NCBI RefSeq assembly: GCF_027359675.1
Contig: NZ_CP114786.1
Coordinates: forward strand, 5,306,501-5,370,500
Origin: Roseibium sp. Sym1
Lineage (GTDB): Bacteria > Pseudomonadota > Alphaproteobacteria > Rhizobiales > Stappiaceae
DNA: 64,000 bases
Reading direction: 5' to 3'
Under the pieces are notes generated by a model. The model ran no database searches and was not told the origin of the DNA. It saw only the letters and a list, made by a program, of their open reading frames with translations. Below, in pieces: positions 52,103-61,980 of this stretch (the first letter of the stretch is position 1; each line of letters opens with the position of its first letter). Both the position numbers and the translations under genes were made by a program.

Positions 52103-52930
52103 CTAGACCTTCAGCCGTGCCGCATGCCACGCGACGTGATCACGGCCCAGGCTCGCGACAAAATAGTAGGAATGGTCGTAACCGGCTTGAAGACGAAAGG
52201 TGTGCGCCGTCCTGGTCGCGGTGAGTGCTGCCGCGAGAGCCTCGGGCTTCAACAGGTCATAGAACTGGTCGTCCGCTCCCTGGTCGATCAGAATGTCCCC
52301 GCTCCAGCCCTTGTCCTTCAACAGCAAGGTGGCGTCATGCGCCGCCCAGACGGCCTCGTTGTCTCCGAGATAGGCCCCGAGTTGCTTTCGCCCCCAATCC
52401 GATTTGGTTGGATTGGCAATGGGTGCAAACGCGGACAGGGACTGGTAATGACCCGGATATTTCATGGCCAGCGTCAGTGCCCCGTGACCGCCCATGGAAT
52501 GACCGGTGATCCCTTGATGCACGGAAATGGAGAATTTCTCGGTCACCAGATCCCGCAATTCGCTGGCGATGTAATTTTCCATCTGAAAATTCGAGGCCCA
52601 GGGTGCCTCGGTCGCGTTGACATAGAATCCCGCGCCCTGCCCCAGATCATAGGCCTCGTCATCGGCGATCCCCTCGCCGCGCGGACTCGTGTCCGGAAAG
52701 ACAAGCGCCAGTCCGAATTCCGCGGCATGCGCCTGCAGACCGGCCTTTGTCATGGCATTCTCGTGCGTGCAGGTCAGCCCGGACAGGTACCACAGGCAAG
52801 GAACCGGTCCGTCCTCGGCCTGCGGCGGCAGGTAGACCGCAAAGGTCATTTCGCAGCCGCAGGCTTCTGATTCGTGACTGTAAACGCCCTGAACGCCACC
52901 AAAGGATTTGTTTTCGGAAATGGTTTTCAT
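52103..52930 (-). CDS. fghA: S-formylglutathione hydrolase
   Basis: A 275-aa esterase-D-type hydrolase of the glutathione-dependent formaldehyde pathway. The nucleophile motif is GHSMGGHGAL, and the N-terminus SFGGVQGVYSHES aligns with FrmB/FghA enzymes. Its reaction converts S-formylglutathione to formate and glutathione. ATG 52930 is preferred over the one six codons upstream because it starts the family alignment. It lies 144 bp after frmA on the same strand. Confidence 0.94.
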   Translation of the reverse strand: MKTISENKSFGGVQGVYSHESEACGCEMTFAVYLPPQAEDGPVPCLWYLSGLTCTHENAMTKAGLQAHAAEFGLALVFPDTSPRGEGIADDEAYDLGQGAGFYVNATEAPWASNFQMENYIASELRDLVTEKFSISVHQGITGHSMGGHGALTLAMKYPGHYQSLSAFAPIANPTKSDWGRKQLGAYLGDNEAVWAAHDATLLLKDKGWSGDILIDQGADDQFYDLLKPEALAAALTATRTAHTFRLQAGYDHSYYFVASLGRDHVAWHAARLKV

Positions 52931-53074
52931 CGAAACACCCTGTTTCATATGCCGCGCGGAACCTGATCTTGACTTCCATGCCGTTCCCCGCAGTCAGGAA
53001 ACAGCATGGAGAGCTTCATCAAGTCCCGCAATGACGGCAATTTTTTCAGCCGGAGACCGTCGGCGCAACAACTA

Positions 53075-54187
<1,113 letters not shown>

Positions 54188-54580
54188 GAATGAATCTCCC
54201 TGAATGAACTGTTCCGATGAGAGTTACCGCCCATGCGGGCAAATGCAACAAGCGAAGCGGCATCGAGTGTCGGTTTTGCGCAACTCGGTCCTGCAACACC
54301 GATGAACACGGGTTCGCGACCCATTGGATTCGGCTGTTTTTTGCCGGAAATCAGGGGTTTTGATATGCTTCCACACCGGGTTCCTGCGACCATGTCGCAT
54401 TCAGACAAGCATGCGACCGAAACCTTATACGCAATGATGGATCCAGTCGCGAATATGCCCGGCAATGGCCGAGGCCGTTTCGCTTCAGGAACGGCTGTGC
54501 CCGAGATGCGAACAAAACCTGACGGCAGACACTCCGGATCATCCGGAACACCGGCCGGCAACGTGCGGAGCCGCTGATTG
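54188..54580. promoter_or_regulatory. Divergent promoter region between frmA and soxB
   Basis: 393 bp between the two catabolic units. It has half-sites TGCGAC at 54385-54390 (plus), 54394-54399 (minus) and 54412-54417 (plus): TGCGAC-CAT-GTCGCA, then a 12-nt gap, then TGCGAC. The last two copies also form a 7-bp inverted repeat GTCGCAT-N10-ATGCGAC. A weak TATACG hexamer follows near 54426. A 114-aa frame across the region has no family resemblance and is not called. Confidence 0.5.
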
Positions 54581-55834
54581 ATGAAGCGATATTCCTTTCT
54601 GGAACTGGCCAAGAACGCCTTTTCCGCGCACCAGAACTGGGGTCGCCAGTGGCGTGCGCCCGAACCCAAGGCCGAGTATGACGTCGTCATCATTGGGGCC
54701 GGCGGCCATGGCCTGGCAACCGCCTACTACCTGGCCAGCCAACACGGCATCCGCAATGTCGCCGTGATCGAAAAGGGCTGGCTCGGCGGGGGCAATACCG
54801 GCCGCAACACCACAATCGTTCGCTCCAACTACCTATGGGAAGAAAGCGCGGGCCTTTACAATCATGCCATCGGCCTGTGGCAGGGGCTGTCCCAGGAACT
54901 GAACTACAACGTCATGTATTCCGCCCGTGGCGTGATGATGCTGGCCCATACCGTGCATGATGTTCAGGTCGCCCAACGGCACATCCATGCCAATCGCCTG
55001 GCCGGCGTCCAGAACGAATGGCTGACGCCGGAACAGGCCAAGGACTATTGTCCGCCGCTCAACATCTCGAAAAATGTCCGCTATCCGGTCATGGGCGCTG
55101 CCCTGCAGCGTGTCGGCGGCACCGCACGTCACGACGCGGTTGCCTGGGGTTATGCGCGCGGCGCCGATGCCCTCGGGGTCGACATCATCCAGAACTGCGC
55201 GGTGACCGGCATCCGCCGCGGCCAGGACGGCGCCGTGGAAGGGGTCGAGACAGTCAAGGGTTTCATCAAGGCCAAGAAGGTCGGTGTCGTGGCCGCCGGC
55301 CACACGTCGACCGTCATGGACATGGCCGGGGTACGCATGCCTCTGGAATCCTACCCGCTCCAGGCGCTGGTCTCCGAGCCGGTCAAACCGGCCTTCCCCT
55401 GCGTGGTCATGTCCAACACGATCCACGCCTATATCTCCCAGTCGGACAAGGGCGAACTCGTGATCGGTGCCGGCACCGACCAGTTCATCTCCTATTCCCA
55501 GGCTGGCGGCATCCACATCGCCAACCACACGATCGACGCGATCTGTGAACTGTTCCCGCATTTCCGGCGCATGCGCATGCTGCGCAACTGGGGCGGGATC
55601 GTCGACGTGACCCCGGACCGGTCTCCGATCCTGTCCAAGACACCGGTCCCGGGCCTTTACGTGAACTGCGGCTGGGGCACCGGCGGCTTCAAGGCGACCC
55701 CGGGTTCGGGCCATGTCTTTGCGCACACGATCGCAAAGGACGAACCGCACCCGATCAATGCCCCCTTCACCATCGACCGGTTCCGCACCGGCCGCCTCAT
55801 CGACGAAGCGGCAGCCGCCGCCGTAGCGCACTAG
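54581..55834 (+). CDS. soxB: Sarcosine oxidase beta subunit
   Basis: A 417-aa FAD-dependent subunit of heterotetrameric sarcosine oxidase. The FAD-binding [17 protein letters not shown] lies at about 30-46. His184 in [14 protein letters not shown] sits where this family attaches FMN covalently. ATG 54581 follows a TTG in the same frame and is the better start. It is the first gene of soxBDAG. The complex oxidises sarcosine to glycine, H2O2 and 5,10-methylene-tetrahydrofolate. Confidence 0.96.
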   Translation: MKRYSFLELAKNAFSAHQNWGRQWRAPEPKAEYDVVIIGAGGHGLATAYYLASQHGIRNVAVIEKGWLGGGNTGRNTTIVRSNYLWEESAGLYNHAIGLWQGLSQELNYNVMYSARGVMMLAHTVHDVQVAQRHIHANRLAGVQNEWLTPEQAKDYCPPLNISKNVRYPVMGAALQRVGGTARHDAVAWGYARGADALGVDIIQNCAVTGIRRGQDGAVEGVETVKGFIKAKKVGVVAAGHTSTVMDMAGVRMPLESYPLQALVSEPVKPAFPCVVMSNTIHAYISQSDKGELVIGAGTDQFISYSQAGGIHIANHTIDAICELFPHFRRMRMLRNWGGIVDVTPDRSPILSKTPVPGLYVNCGWGTGGFKATPGSGHVFAHTIAKDEPHPINAPFTIDRFRTGRLIDEAAAAAVAH

Positions 55835-55848
55835 GGAGATTTCGTCAG

Positions 55849-56154
55849 ATGCTGCTGGTTTACTGCCCCTATTGCGATGTCGAGCGCGCGGAAACGGAAT
55901 TCGCCTGCCGCGGCGAAGCCCATATCGCCCGGCCGACCGATCCGACACAGGTCACCGACGAGGACTGGGTCAACTACCTCTACATGCGCACCAACACCAA
56001 GGGTGTCTATGCCGAACGCTGGCGACACATTCACGGATGCGGCCGTTTCTTCAACGCGGTCCGCGACACCGTCAGCGACAAGTTCCTGAAATTCTACAAG
56101 ACCGGCGAAGCGATGCCTGATCTTGAAGCGCTTTCCAAGGAGGCCGGCAAATGA
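55849..56154 (+). CDS. soxD: Sarcosine oxidase delta subunit
   Basis: A 101-aa small subunit with the zinc-type pattern CPYC near the N-terminus and HIHGCGRFFNAVRDT. It holds the alpha and beta subunits together in known structures. It starts 14 bp after soxB and overlaps soxA by 4 bp. Confidence 0.95.
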   Translation: MLLVYCPYCDVERAETEFACRGEAHIARPTDPTQVTDEDWVNYLYMRTNTKGVYAERWRHIHGCGRFFNAVRDTVSDKFLKFYKTGEAMPDLEALSKEAGK

Positions 56155-59153
56155 GCCAGCCATTCCGCACTGAAAAAGGCGGCCGGATCGACCGCGCCGA
56201 ACAGCTCACCTTCACCTTCGACGGCGAGGAAATGCAGGGGCACAAAGGGGACACGCTCGCCTCCGCGCTGCTGGCCAATGGTGTCCACCTTGTCGGACGC
56301 TCGTTCAAGTACCACCGTCCGCGCGGCATTATCAGCGCCGGCTCGGAAGAGCCGAACGCCCTCGTCGGCATCTACCGCAACGGCGACCAGACGCCAAACC
56401 TGCGCGCGACCCAGGTCGAACTCTACCAGGGCCTTGAAGCGATTTCGCAGAACCGCTTCCCCTCGCTCGGCTTCGATATCGGCGCCGTCAACGACCTGAT
56501 GTCGCCCCTGTTTCCGGCAGGTTTCTACTACAAGACCTTCATGTGGCCGAAATCCTTCTGGGACCGGGTCTATGAGCCGATCATCCGTGCCGCGGCCGGT
56601 CTCGGCAAACCGCCGAAAAACCCGGATCAGGATTTCTACGGCAACATCTACACGCATTGCGACGTGCTCGTGGCCGGTTCCGGTCCGGCCGGCCTGGCCG
56701 CTGCCCTGGCTGCGGCCGAAACCGGCGCCAAGGTCATCCTGTGCGACGAACAGGCCGAATTCGGCGGATCTCTCCTGAGCGAGGCCGGGGCCAGTATTGA
56801 CGGCAAGGATCCTTCGGACTGGGTAGCGGAGACCGTCTCCAGGCTGGTGGCGCTGGACAACGTCACGCTGCTGCCGCGAACCACGGCTTTCGGTTATTTC
56901 GCGCACAACTACGTTGCGCTGGCCGAACGTGTGACCGAGCACCTTCCGAACCCGGATCCGAAACTGCCGCGCGAACGTCTCTGGCAGGTCCGCGCCAAGG
57001 AAGTCGTGATCGCCGCCGGTGCGATCGAACGGCCCATGGTGTTCCCGGAAAACGACCGTCCGGGCATCCTGATGGCCGACTCGGGCCGAACCTATCTCAA
57101 CCGCTATGGCGTCAAGGTCGGGAACAGGGTCCTTGTCACCACGACCTGCGACACCGCCTGGCAGGCCGCCTTCGACCTGAAGGACCATGGGGTCGAGGTC
57201 GTCGCCATCGCCGATATGCGCGAAACACCGCCGGAAAACCTGATTTCCATTGCGGAAGCACGCGGGATCCGGGTTGAAACCGGCTGTGTCGTCACCGGCA
57301 CCCTCGGCCGCAAGCGGGTCAAGGGCGCGCTGCTCGGCAAGCTGATGACGTCCGGCAAAGTCGCCTCCGGCGGCCAGATCGGCTGTGACGCGATCCTGAT
57401 GTCGGGCGGCTGGACCCCGACCGTCAGCCTGTATTCCCAGTCGCGCGGCAAAGTCGTCTGGGACGCCGACGCGGGCGCCTATGTACCCGGAAAGTCGGTC
57501 CAGAACGAGCGTTCGACCGGCGCTTCCAAGGGGCTTTACGGCCTCCAGGCCACTCTCGAAGACGGCTACGCCGCCGGTGAAGACGCCGCGAAGGCAGCGA
57601 CGGGCAAAACCGGCAAGGTGACCTATGCCGTCGCCACCGGCGGCCAGGCTGGGTCCGGCGGCACGCTCGGTGCCCTTCCGCACGACCGCAATGCCTCGCG
57701 GGTCAAGGCATTCGTCGATTACCAGAACGACGTTACCGCCAAGGACGTCAAGCTGGCGGTGCGCGAAGGCATGCACTCGATCGAGCATATCAAGCGCTAC
57801 ACCACCACCGGCATGGCGACCGACCAGGGGCGCCTGTCCAACATGAACGCCCTGCAGATCGCCTCGGGTGCCCTCGATCGGCCGGTCACGGATGTCGGCC
57901 TGACCACCTTCCGCCTGCCGTTCACGCCAACCACGTTCGGCCTGTTCGCAGGTGTGTCGCGCGGCGACTTCTTTGACCCGGTCCGCAAGACACCGTCCCA
58001 TGACTGGGTGGTTGAAAACGGCGGTGTCTACGAGGATGTCGGCCAGTGGAAACGGACCTGGTACTTCCCGAAAAACGGCGAGGACATGCACACGGCAGTC
58101 GCCCGGGAATGCAAGACAGCCCGCGAGAGCGTCGGCCTGTTCGATGCCTCCACGCTCGGCAAGATCGAGGTGGTCGGACCGGATGCCGCCGAATTCCTGG
58201 AACGGATGTACACCAACCCGTGGAAGAAACTCGCTCCGGGACGTTGCCGCTACGGCCTTCTCCTGAACGACGCCGGTTTCATCGTCGACGACGGCGTCAT
58301 CGGCCGCCTGGCAGAGGACCGTTTCCACGTGACCACCACGACCGGCGGTGCGCCGAGCGTGTTCGCGACCATGGAAGACTACCTGCAGACCGAATGGCCG
58401 GATCTCGACGTCTGGATCACCTCGACCACCGAGCAGTTCGCCGTGGCCGCGGTCCAGGGGCCCAAGGCACGGGAGGTCATCGCGCCCTTCATCGAGGGTG
58501 TCGATCTCTCCGCGGAAGCCTTCCCGCACATGAGCGTCAAGGAAGCCACCTTCTGCGGTGTCCCCTGCCGCCTGTTCCGCATCTCCTTCACCGGCGAACT
58601 CGGCTTCGAGATCAACGTGCCGCGCCGCCACGGCAAGATGATGTGGGAAACATTGGCCAAGGAAATCGAGAAGCACAGCGGCACCGTCTACGGCACCGAG
58701 ACCATGCACGTGCTGCGCGCCGAAAAGGGTTACATCATCGTCGGCCAGGACACGGACGGTACCGTCACCCCGCAGGATGCCGGAATGAGCTGGGCCATTG
58801 GCAAGAAGAAGCTGGACTTCGTTGGCAAGCGCGGCCTGGAACGGCCGGACCTGGTGGCGGAAAACCGCAAGCAGTTCGTCGGCCTGCTGACCAAGGACCC
58901 GAAGGTGAAGCTGGAAGAAGGCGCTCAGATCACCATGTCTGAAAACCCCGCCACCGGCACGCCGGCTGAAGGTCACGTGACCTCGTCCTATTACAGCCCG
59001 GCGCTGGAACGAAACATTGCACTGGCGATCGTAAAGAACGGTCACGCAATCGAAGGCCAAACGCTTTACGTGCCGATGCCCGATGGCAGCATTCCGGTCG
59101 AAGTGACCGGACCGGTGTTCTATGACAAGGAAGGAGCACGGCTCAATGTCTGA
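56151..59153 (+). CDS. soxA: Sarcosine oxidase alpha subunit
   Basis: A 1000-aa subunit: N-terminal ferredoxin-like Fer2_4 region (about 15-100, including FKYHRPRGIISAGSEEPNAL), NAD-binding domain from about 170 (DVLVAGSGPAGLAAALAAAE), and a C-terminal GcvT-like aminomethyltransferase domain (about 600-995) that binds tetrahydrofolate and captures the C1 unit. It overlaps soxD upstream (4 bp) and soxG downstream (8 bp). A long antisense frame here is an artefact. Confidence 0.97.
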   Translation: MSQPFRTEKGGRIDRAEQLTFTFDGEEMQGHKGDTLASALLANGVHLVGRSFKYHRPRGIISAGSEEPNALVGIYRNGDQTPNLRATQVELYQGLEAISQNRFPSLGFDIGAVNDLMSPLFPAGFYYKTFMWPKSFWDRVYEPIIRAAAGLGKPPKNPDQDFYGNIYTHCDVLVAGSGPAGLAAALAAAETGAKVILCDEQAEFGGSLLSEAGASIDGKDPSDWVAETVSRLVALDNVTLLPRTTAFGYFAHNYVALAERVTEHLPNPDPKLPRERLWQVRAKEVVIAAGAIERPMVFPENDRPGILMADSGRTYLNRYGVKVGNRVLVTTTCDTAWQAAFDLKDHGVEVVAIADMRETPPENLISIAEARGIRVETGCVVTGTLGRKRVKGALLGKLMTSGKVASGGQIGCDAILMSGGWTPTVSLYSQSRGKVVWDADAGAYVPGKSVQNERSTGASKGLYGLQATLEDGYAAGEDAAKAATGKTGKVTYAVATGGQAGSGGTLGALPHDRNASRVKAFVDYQNDVTAKDVKLAVREGMHSIEHIKRYTTTGMATDQGRLSNMNALQIASGALDRPVTDVGLTTFRLPFTPTTFGLFAGVSRGDFFDPVRKTPSHDWVVENGGVYEDVGQWKRTWYFPKNGEDMHTAVARECKTARESVGLFDASTLGKIEVVGPDAAEFLERMYTNPWKKLAPGRCRYGLLLNDAGFIVDDGVIGRLAEDRFHVTTTTGGAPSVFATMEDYLQTEWPDLDVWITSTTEQFAVAAVQGPKAREVIAPFIEGVDLSAEAFPHMSVKEATFCGVPCRLFRISFTGELGFEINVPRRHGKMMWETLAKEIEKHSGTVYGTETMHVLRAEKGYIIVGQDTDGTVTPQDAGMSWAIGKKKLDFVGKRGLERPDLVAENRKQFVGLLTKDPKVKLEEGAQITMSENPATGTPAEGHVTSSYYSPALERNIALAIVKNGHAIEGQTLYVPMPDGSIPVEVTGPVFYDKEGARLNV

Positions 59154-59721
59154 ACTTCTGGCAAACGACCTGATCACGCCGGACGCAGGCGAAACACCGC
59201 TTCTGAGCCAGCCTGACGTCTCTATCCTGCAAGCCGTGCCGATCACGCGCCTGTCCTACCGGGGCCGCGAAGCCTCGCTCAAGGCCGCGGGAGAGGCCTT
59301 CGGCACGCCCCTGCCCGTCACGCCGCTCGGCAGCGCGACTGCTGCGAAACGGGCTTCACTCTGGATGGGGCCGGACGAATGGACGCTGCTGGCACCCGAA
59401 GAAGAGCTGACACAGGTCTTCGAGGCGATTGAAGGCAAGCTTGCCGACACGCCGCATGCCCTTGTCGATATCTCCCACCGCTCCCAGGCGGTCATCGTGA
59501 GCGGCAGCAAGGCCGAATGGCTGCTGAACACCGGTATTTTCATCGACCTGTCGCTGGAAGCCTTTCCGGTTGGAACCGTCACCCGCACGATCTTTCACAA
59601 GGCGCCCGTGATGGTGTGGCGGACCGGGCCGGACACCTTCGTGGTCGAAGCCTGGGTGTCCTTCATGGACTATGTCGCGGGTCTCCTGGTTCAGGCCGGC
59701 CAGGAACTGGCCGCCGCCTGA
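59146..59721 (+). CDS. soxG: Sarcosine oxidase gamma subunit
   Basis: A 191-aa GcvT-related subunit: LWMGPDEWTLLAPE (about 66-79), ALVDISHRSQAVIVSG and VWRTGPDTFVVEAWVSFMDY. ATG 59146 overlaps the last 8 nt of soxA; eight more in-frame codons upstream lie inside soxA and are unlikely. It is the last gene of the operon. Confidence 0.94.
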   Translation: MSELLANDLITPDAGETPLLSQPDVSILQAVPITRLSYRGREASLKAAGEAFGTPLPVTPLGSATAAKRASLWMGPDEWTLLAPEEELTQVFEAIEGKLADTPHALVDISHRSQAVIVSGSKAEWLLNTGIFIDLSLEAFPVGTVTRTIFHKAPVMVWRTGPDTFVVEAWVSFMDYVAGLLVQAGQELAAA

Positions 59722-59770
59722 CGTCTTGACCGATACCCCGATCGGGAACACACGATCTTAACGAAGCCCT

Positions 59771-59807
59771 GCAATCCTTGCGGACCATTTTGCTCTGCAA
59801 GGATTGC
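59771..59807 (+). promoter_or_regulatory. Inverted repeat masking the ribosome site of the HD-GYP gene
   Basis: Perfect 11-bp inverted repeat GCAATCCTTGC (59771-59781) and GCAAGGATTGC (59797-59807) with a 15-nt loop. The right arm contains the AAGGA ribosome site (59799-59803), 7 nt before ATG 59811. In RNA the hairpin would hide the ribosome site; in DNA it could be an operator. Confidence 0.65.
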
Positions 59808-59810
59808 TTC

Positions 59811-61172
59811 ATGTCCGGTCACGTCGCGAAACAGCTTCGGTTGGCGGAACTTCTCGGCGCTCTCAGCCACGCGCTCGACATCACCGAGGGCCAACCGCGC
59901 GGCCATTGTGTGCGCAGCTGCTGGATCGGCATACATGTCGGCCGCCAGGTCGGTCTTACCGAGGCCCAGCTGAGCGACCTCTACTACACGCTGCTTCTGA
60001 AAGACCTGGGCTGCTCCAGCAATGCCGCCCGGATCTGCGAGCTCTACCTGACCGACGATCTGACCTTCAAGCACGACTACAAGACCATCAGCGACAGCCT
60101 GCCGGCTGCACTGCGTTTCGTGCTTGGCCATACCGGCCTGAAACACGGCTTTGCGGAACGTGTTCGCGCCATTGTCAATATCCTGCAGAATGGCGGCGAC
60201 ATCGCCAGCGAGATGATCGAGACGAGGTGCCAGCGCGGTGCCGACATCGCACGGCAGATGCATTTCTCCGATCTCGTCATCGACGGCATCTACAGCCTGG
60301 ATGAACACTGGGACGGCCAGGGGCGCCCGCACGGACTTGTTGGCAAGAGCATCCCGCTGTTCTCCCAGATCGCCCTGCTCGCCCAGGTCATGGATGTCTT
60401 CCAGATCAATTCGGGACCGGAAAGCGCCCTGCGCGAGCTGCGTGAACGCGCCGGTGGCTGGTTCGATCCCGTTCTTGTGGACGCAGCTGAAAGCGTTGCC
60501 CGCGACCCGGGCTTCTGGGCCACCCTGAAATCGGACGGGATCGACTCGATCGTCTATGGCCTCGAACCGGCCCAGAATGTCCGCTTTGCAGGCGAGGACC
60601 AGCTGGACGACATCGCGCACGGATTTGCGCTCGTGATCGACAGCAAGAGCCCTTTCACCGCCGGACACAGTGAAAGGGTCACCCTTTATACGGATATGAT
60701 CGCAGAGGAACTGGGCTACGGCGCCCGCGACCGCCAGCTTCTGAAACGCGCTGCGCTGCTGCATGACATCGGCAAGCTCGGTGTCAGCAATTCGGTCCTG
60801 GACAAGCCGGGAAAGCTGGACGATCAGGAATGGGAACAGATCCGCATGCACCCGGTCTATTCGGACGAAATCCTGTCCCGGATAGAAACCTTCAAGGACC
60901 TGTCACCGATCGCCCGCGGTCATCATGAAAAACTCGATGGCCGCGGCTATCCGGACGGACTGACGGCCAGCCGGATCTCGATGGAAACCAGGATCGTGAC
61001 GACAGCGGACATTTTCGACGCCCTGACCGCGGAACGCCCCTATCGCGGGCCGATGCCGCTGCAAAAGGCCCTCGGGATCATGGAGGGAGACGTCGGACCG
61101 GCGCTCGACAAGACGTGTTTTGAAGCCCTGAAACGCGCAACCGAGCGCATGGACCAGATCAAGGCTGCCTAA
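59811..61172 (+). CDS. Tandem HD/HD-GYP domain protein (predicted c-di-GMP phosphodiesterase)
   Basis: A 453-aa protein. The C-terminal HD-GYP domain (about 280-450) has HD at 318-319 (HDIGKLG) and HHEKLDGRGYP beginning at 371, a complete active site. The N-terminal half resembles a degenerate HD-GYP repeat: DEHWDGQGRPHGL (about 164-176) replaces HHE...GYP. A CheY-type receiver domain is absent, so input may come through the degenerate half. ATG 59811 is used since AAGGA precedes it; a TTG at 59778 would place the hairpin inside the gene. Confidence 0.9.
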   Translation: MSGHVAKQLRLAELLGALSHALDITEGQPRGHCVRSCWIGIHVGRQVGLTEAQLSDLYYTLLLKDLGCSSNAARICELYLTDDLTFKHDYKTISDSLPAALRFVLGHTGLKHGFAERVRAIVNILQNGGDIASEMIETRCQRGADIARQMHFSDLVIDGIYSLDEHWDGQGRPHGLVGKSIPLFSQIALLAQVMDVFQINSGPESALRELRERAGGWFDPVLVDAAESVARDPGFWATLKSDGIDSIVYGLEPAQNVRFAGEDQLDDIAHGFALVIDSKSPFTAGHSERVTLYTDMIAEELGYGARDRQLLKRAALLHDIGKLGVSNSVLDKPGKLDDQEWEQIRMHPVYSDEILSRIETFKDLSPIARGHHEKLDGRGYPDGLTASRISMETRIVTTADIFDALTAERPYRGPMPLQKALGIMEGDVGPALDKTCFEALKRATERMDQIKAA

Positions 61173-61185
61173 ATAGGCCGCATTT

Positions 61186-61201
61186 CGGGTTTTCAAACCC
61201 G
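61186..61201 (+). terminator. Weak hairpin after the HD-GYP gene
   Basis: CGGGTT (61186-61191) pairs with AACCCG (61196-61201) around a TTCA loop, followed by GTTCTTCTT. Short and weak. Confidence 0.35.
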
Positions 61202-61244
61202 GTTCTTCTTGCATCCAGTACCGTTCGCACGCCAATTATCTTCC

Positions 61245-61970
61245 ATGCTCAAAATCGGATCCTACAACATACAAAAGGCAATCGGCGTCGATGCACGCCG
61301 CCGTCCGGACAGGACCCTCAAGGTCATCCGGGAACTCGACTGCGATATCCTGGCCCTTCAGGAAGCAGACAAGCGTTTCGGACCGCGCGAAAGCACGCTG
61401 GACCCCGACAGCATCCTGGCCGAGACCGACTACCGTCCGGTGCCCTTCGGCACCAGCGAAAGAAGCCTCGGCTGGCACGGCAACGCCATTCTGGTGCGCA
61501 GCGCCATCGAGATCCTCGACCATCGCCGGATCGACCTGCCGAAGCTCGAACCGCGTGGCGCGGTCGCCGCGGACCTGAAGGTCGGTGGGGAGAAAATCCG
61601 GGTTGCCGCGATGCATCTCAGCCTGGTCAGCCATTTCCGCAAGAAGCAGATCACGTCGCTGATGCACCAGTTGCACGAGCATCTCGACTACCTGCCCACC
61701 GTCCTGATCGGCGATCTCAACGAATGGCGTGACACGGCCGGCAGCATCAAGCTGTTTGAACAGCGCTACGAAGTCACCACGCCGGGACGGAGCTTTCCAA
61801 GCCCCCTGCCTGTCGGCAGCCTTGACCGCATCATCACCAGCCCGGAATTCACCGTGGAACAGGCCGGTGTCCACAAATCCAAGACCGCGCGTGTCGCTTC
61901 GGACCATCTGCCGGTCTGGGCGCATCTGACACTGGAACCCGCCGGACACCTGGCGGCCCGGCACGATTGA
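61245..61970 (+). CDS. Endonuclease/exonuclease/phosphatase-fold family protein
   Basis: A 241-aa EEP-superfamily hydrolase: SYNIQKAIGVD, ALQEAD (metal Glu), AMHLSLVSHFRKKQI, GDLNEWRD and SDHLPVWAHL, i.e. the full set of active-site motifs. Whether it acts on nucleic acid, phospholipid or another phosphodiester is not evident. ATG 61245 starts the fold; a TTG twelve codons upstream is unlikely. It is convergent with the phosphate transporter gene; both stop codons lie in the palindrome at 61968-61983. Confidence 0.88.
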   Translation: MLKIGSYNIQKAIGVDARRRPDRTLKVIRELDCDILALQEADKRFGPRESTLDPDSILAETDYRPVPFGTSERSLGWHGNAILVRSAIEILDHRRIDLPKLEPRGAVAADLKVGGEKIRVAAMHLSLVSHFRKKQITSLMHQLHEHLDYLPTVLIGDLNEWRDTAGSIKLFEQRYEVTTPGRSFPSPLPVGSLDRIITSPEFTVEQAGVHKSKTARVASDHLPVWAHLTLEPAGHLAARHD

Positions 61971-61980
61971 CCGGGTCCGG

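Noticed and set aside
54233..54577. 114-aa plus-strand frame in the frmA-soxB gap
   Set aside because: Overlaps the repeat-rich promoter region; no ribosome site and no domain.
56094..59246. 1050-codon frame on the minus strand opposite soxA
   Set aside because: Antisense to soxA; no start context and no family resemblance.
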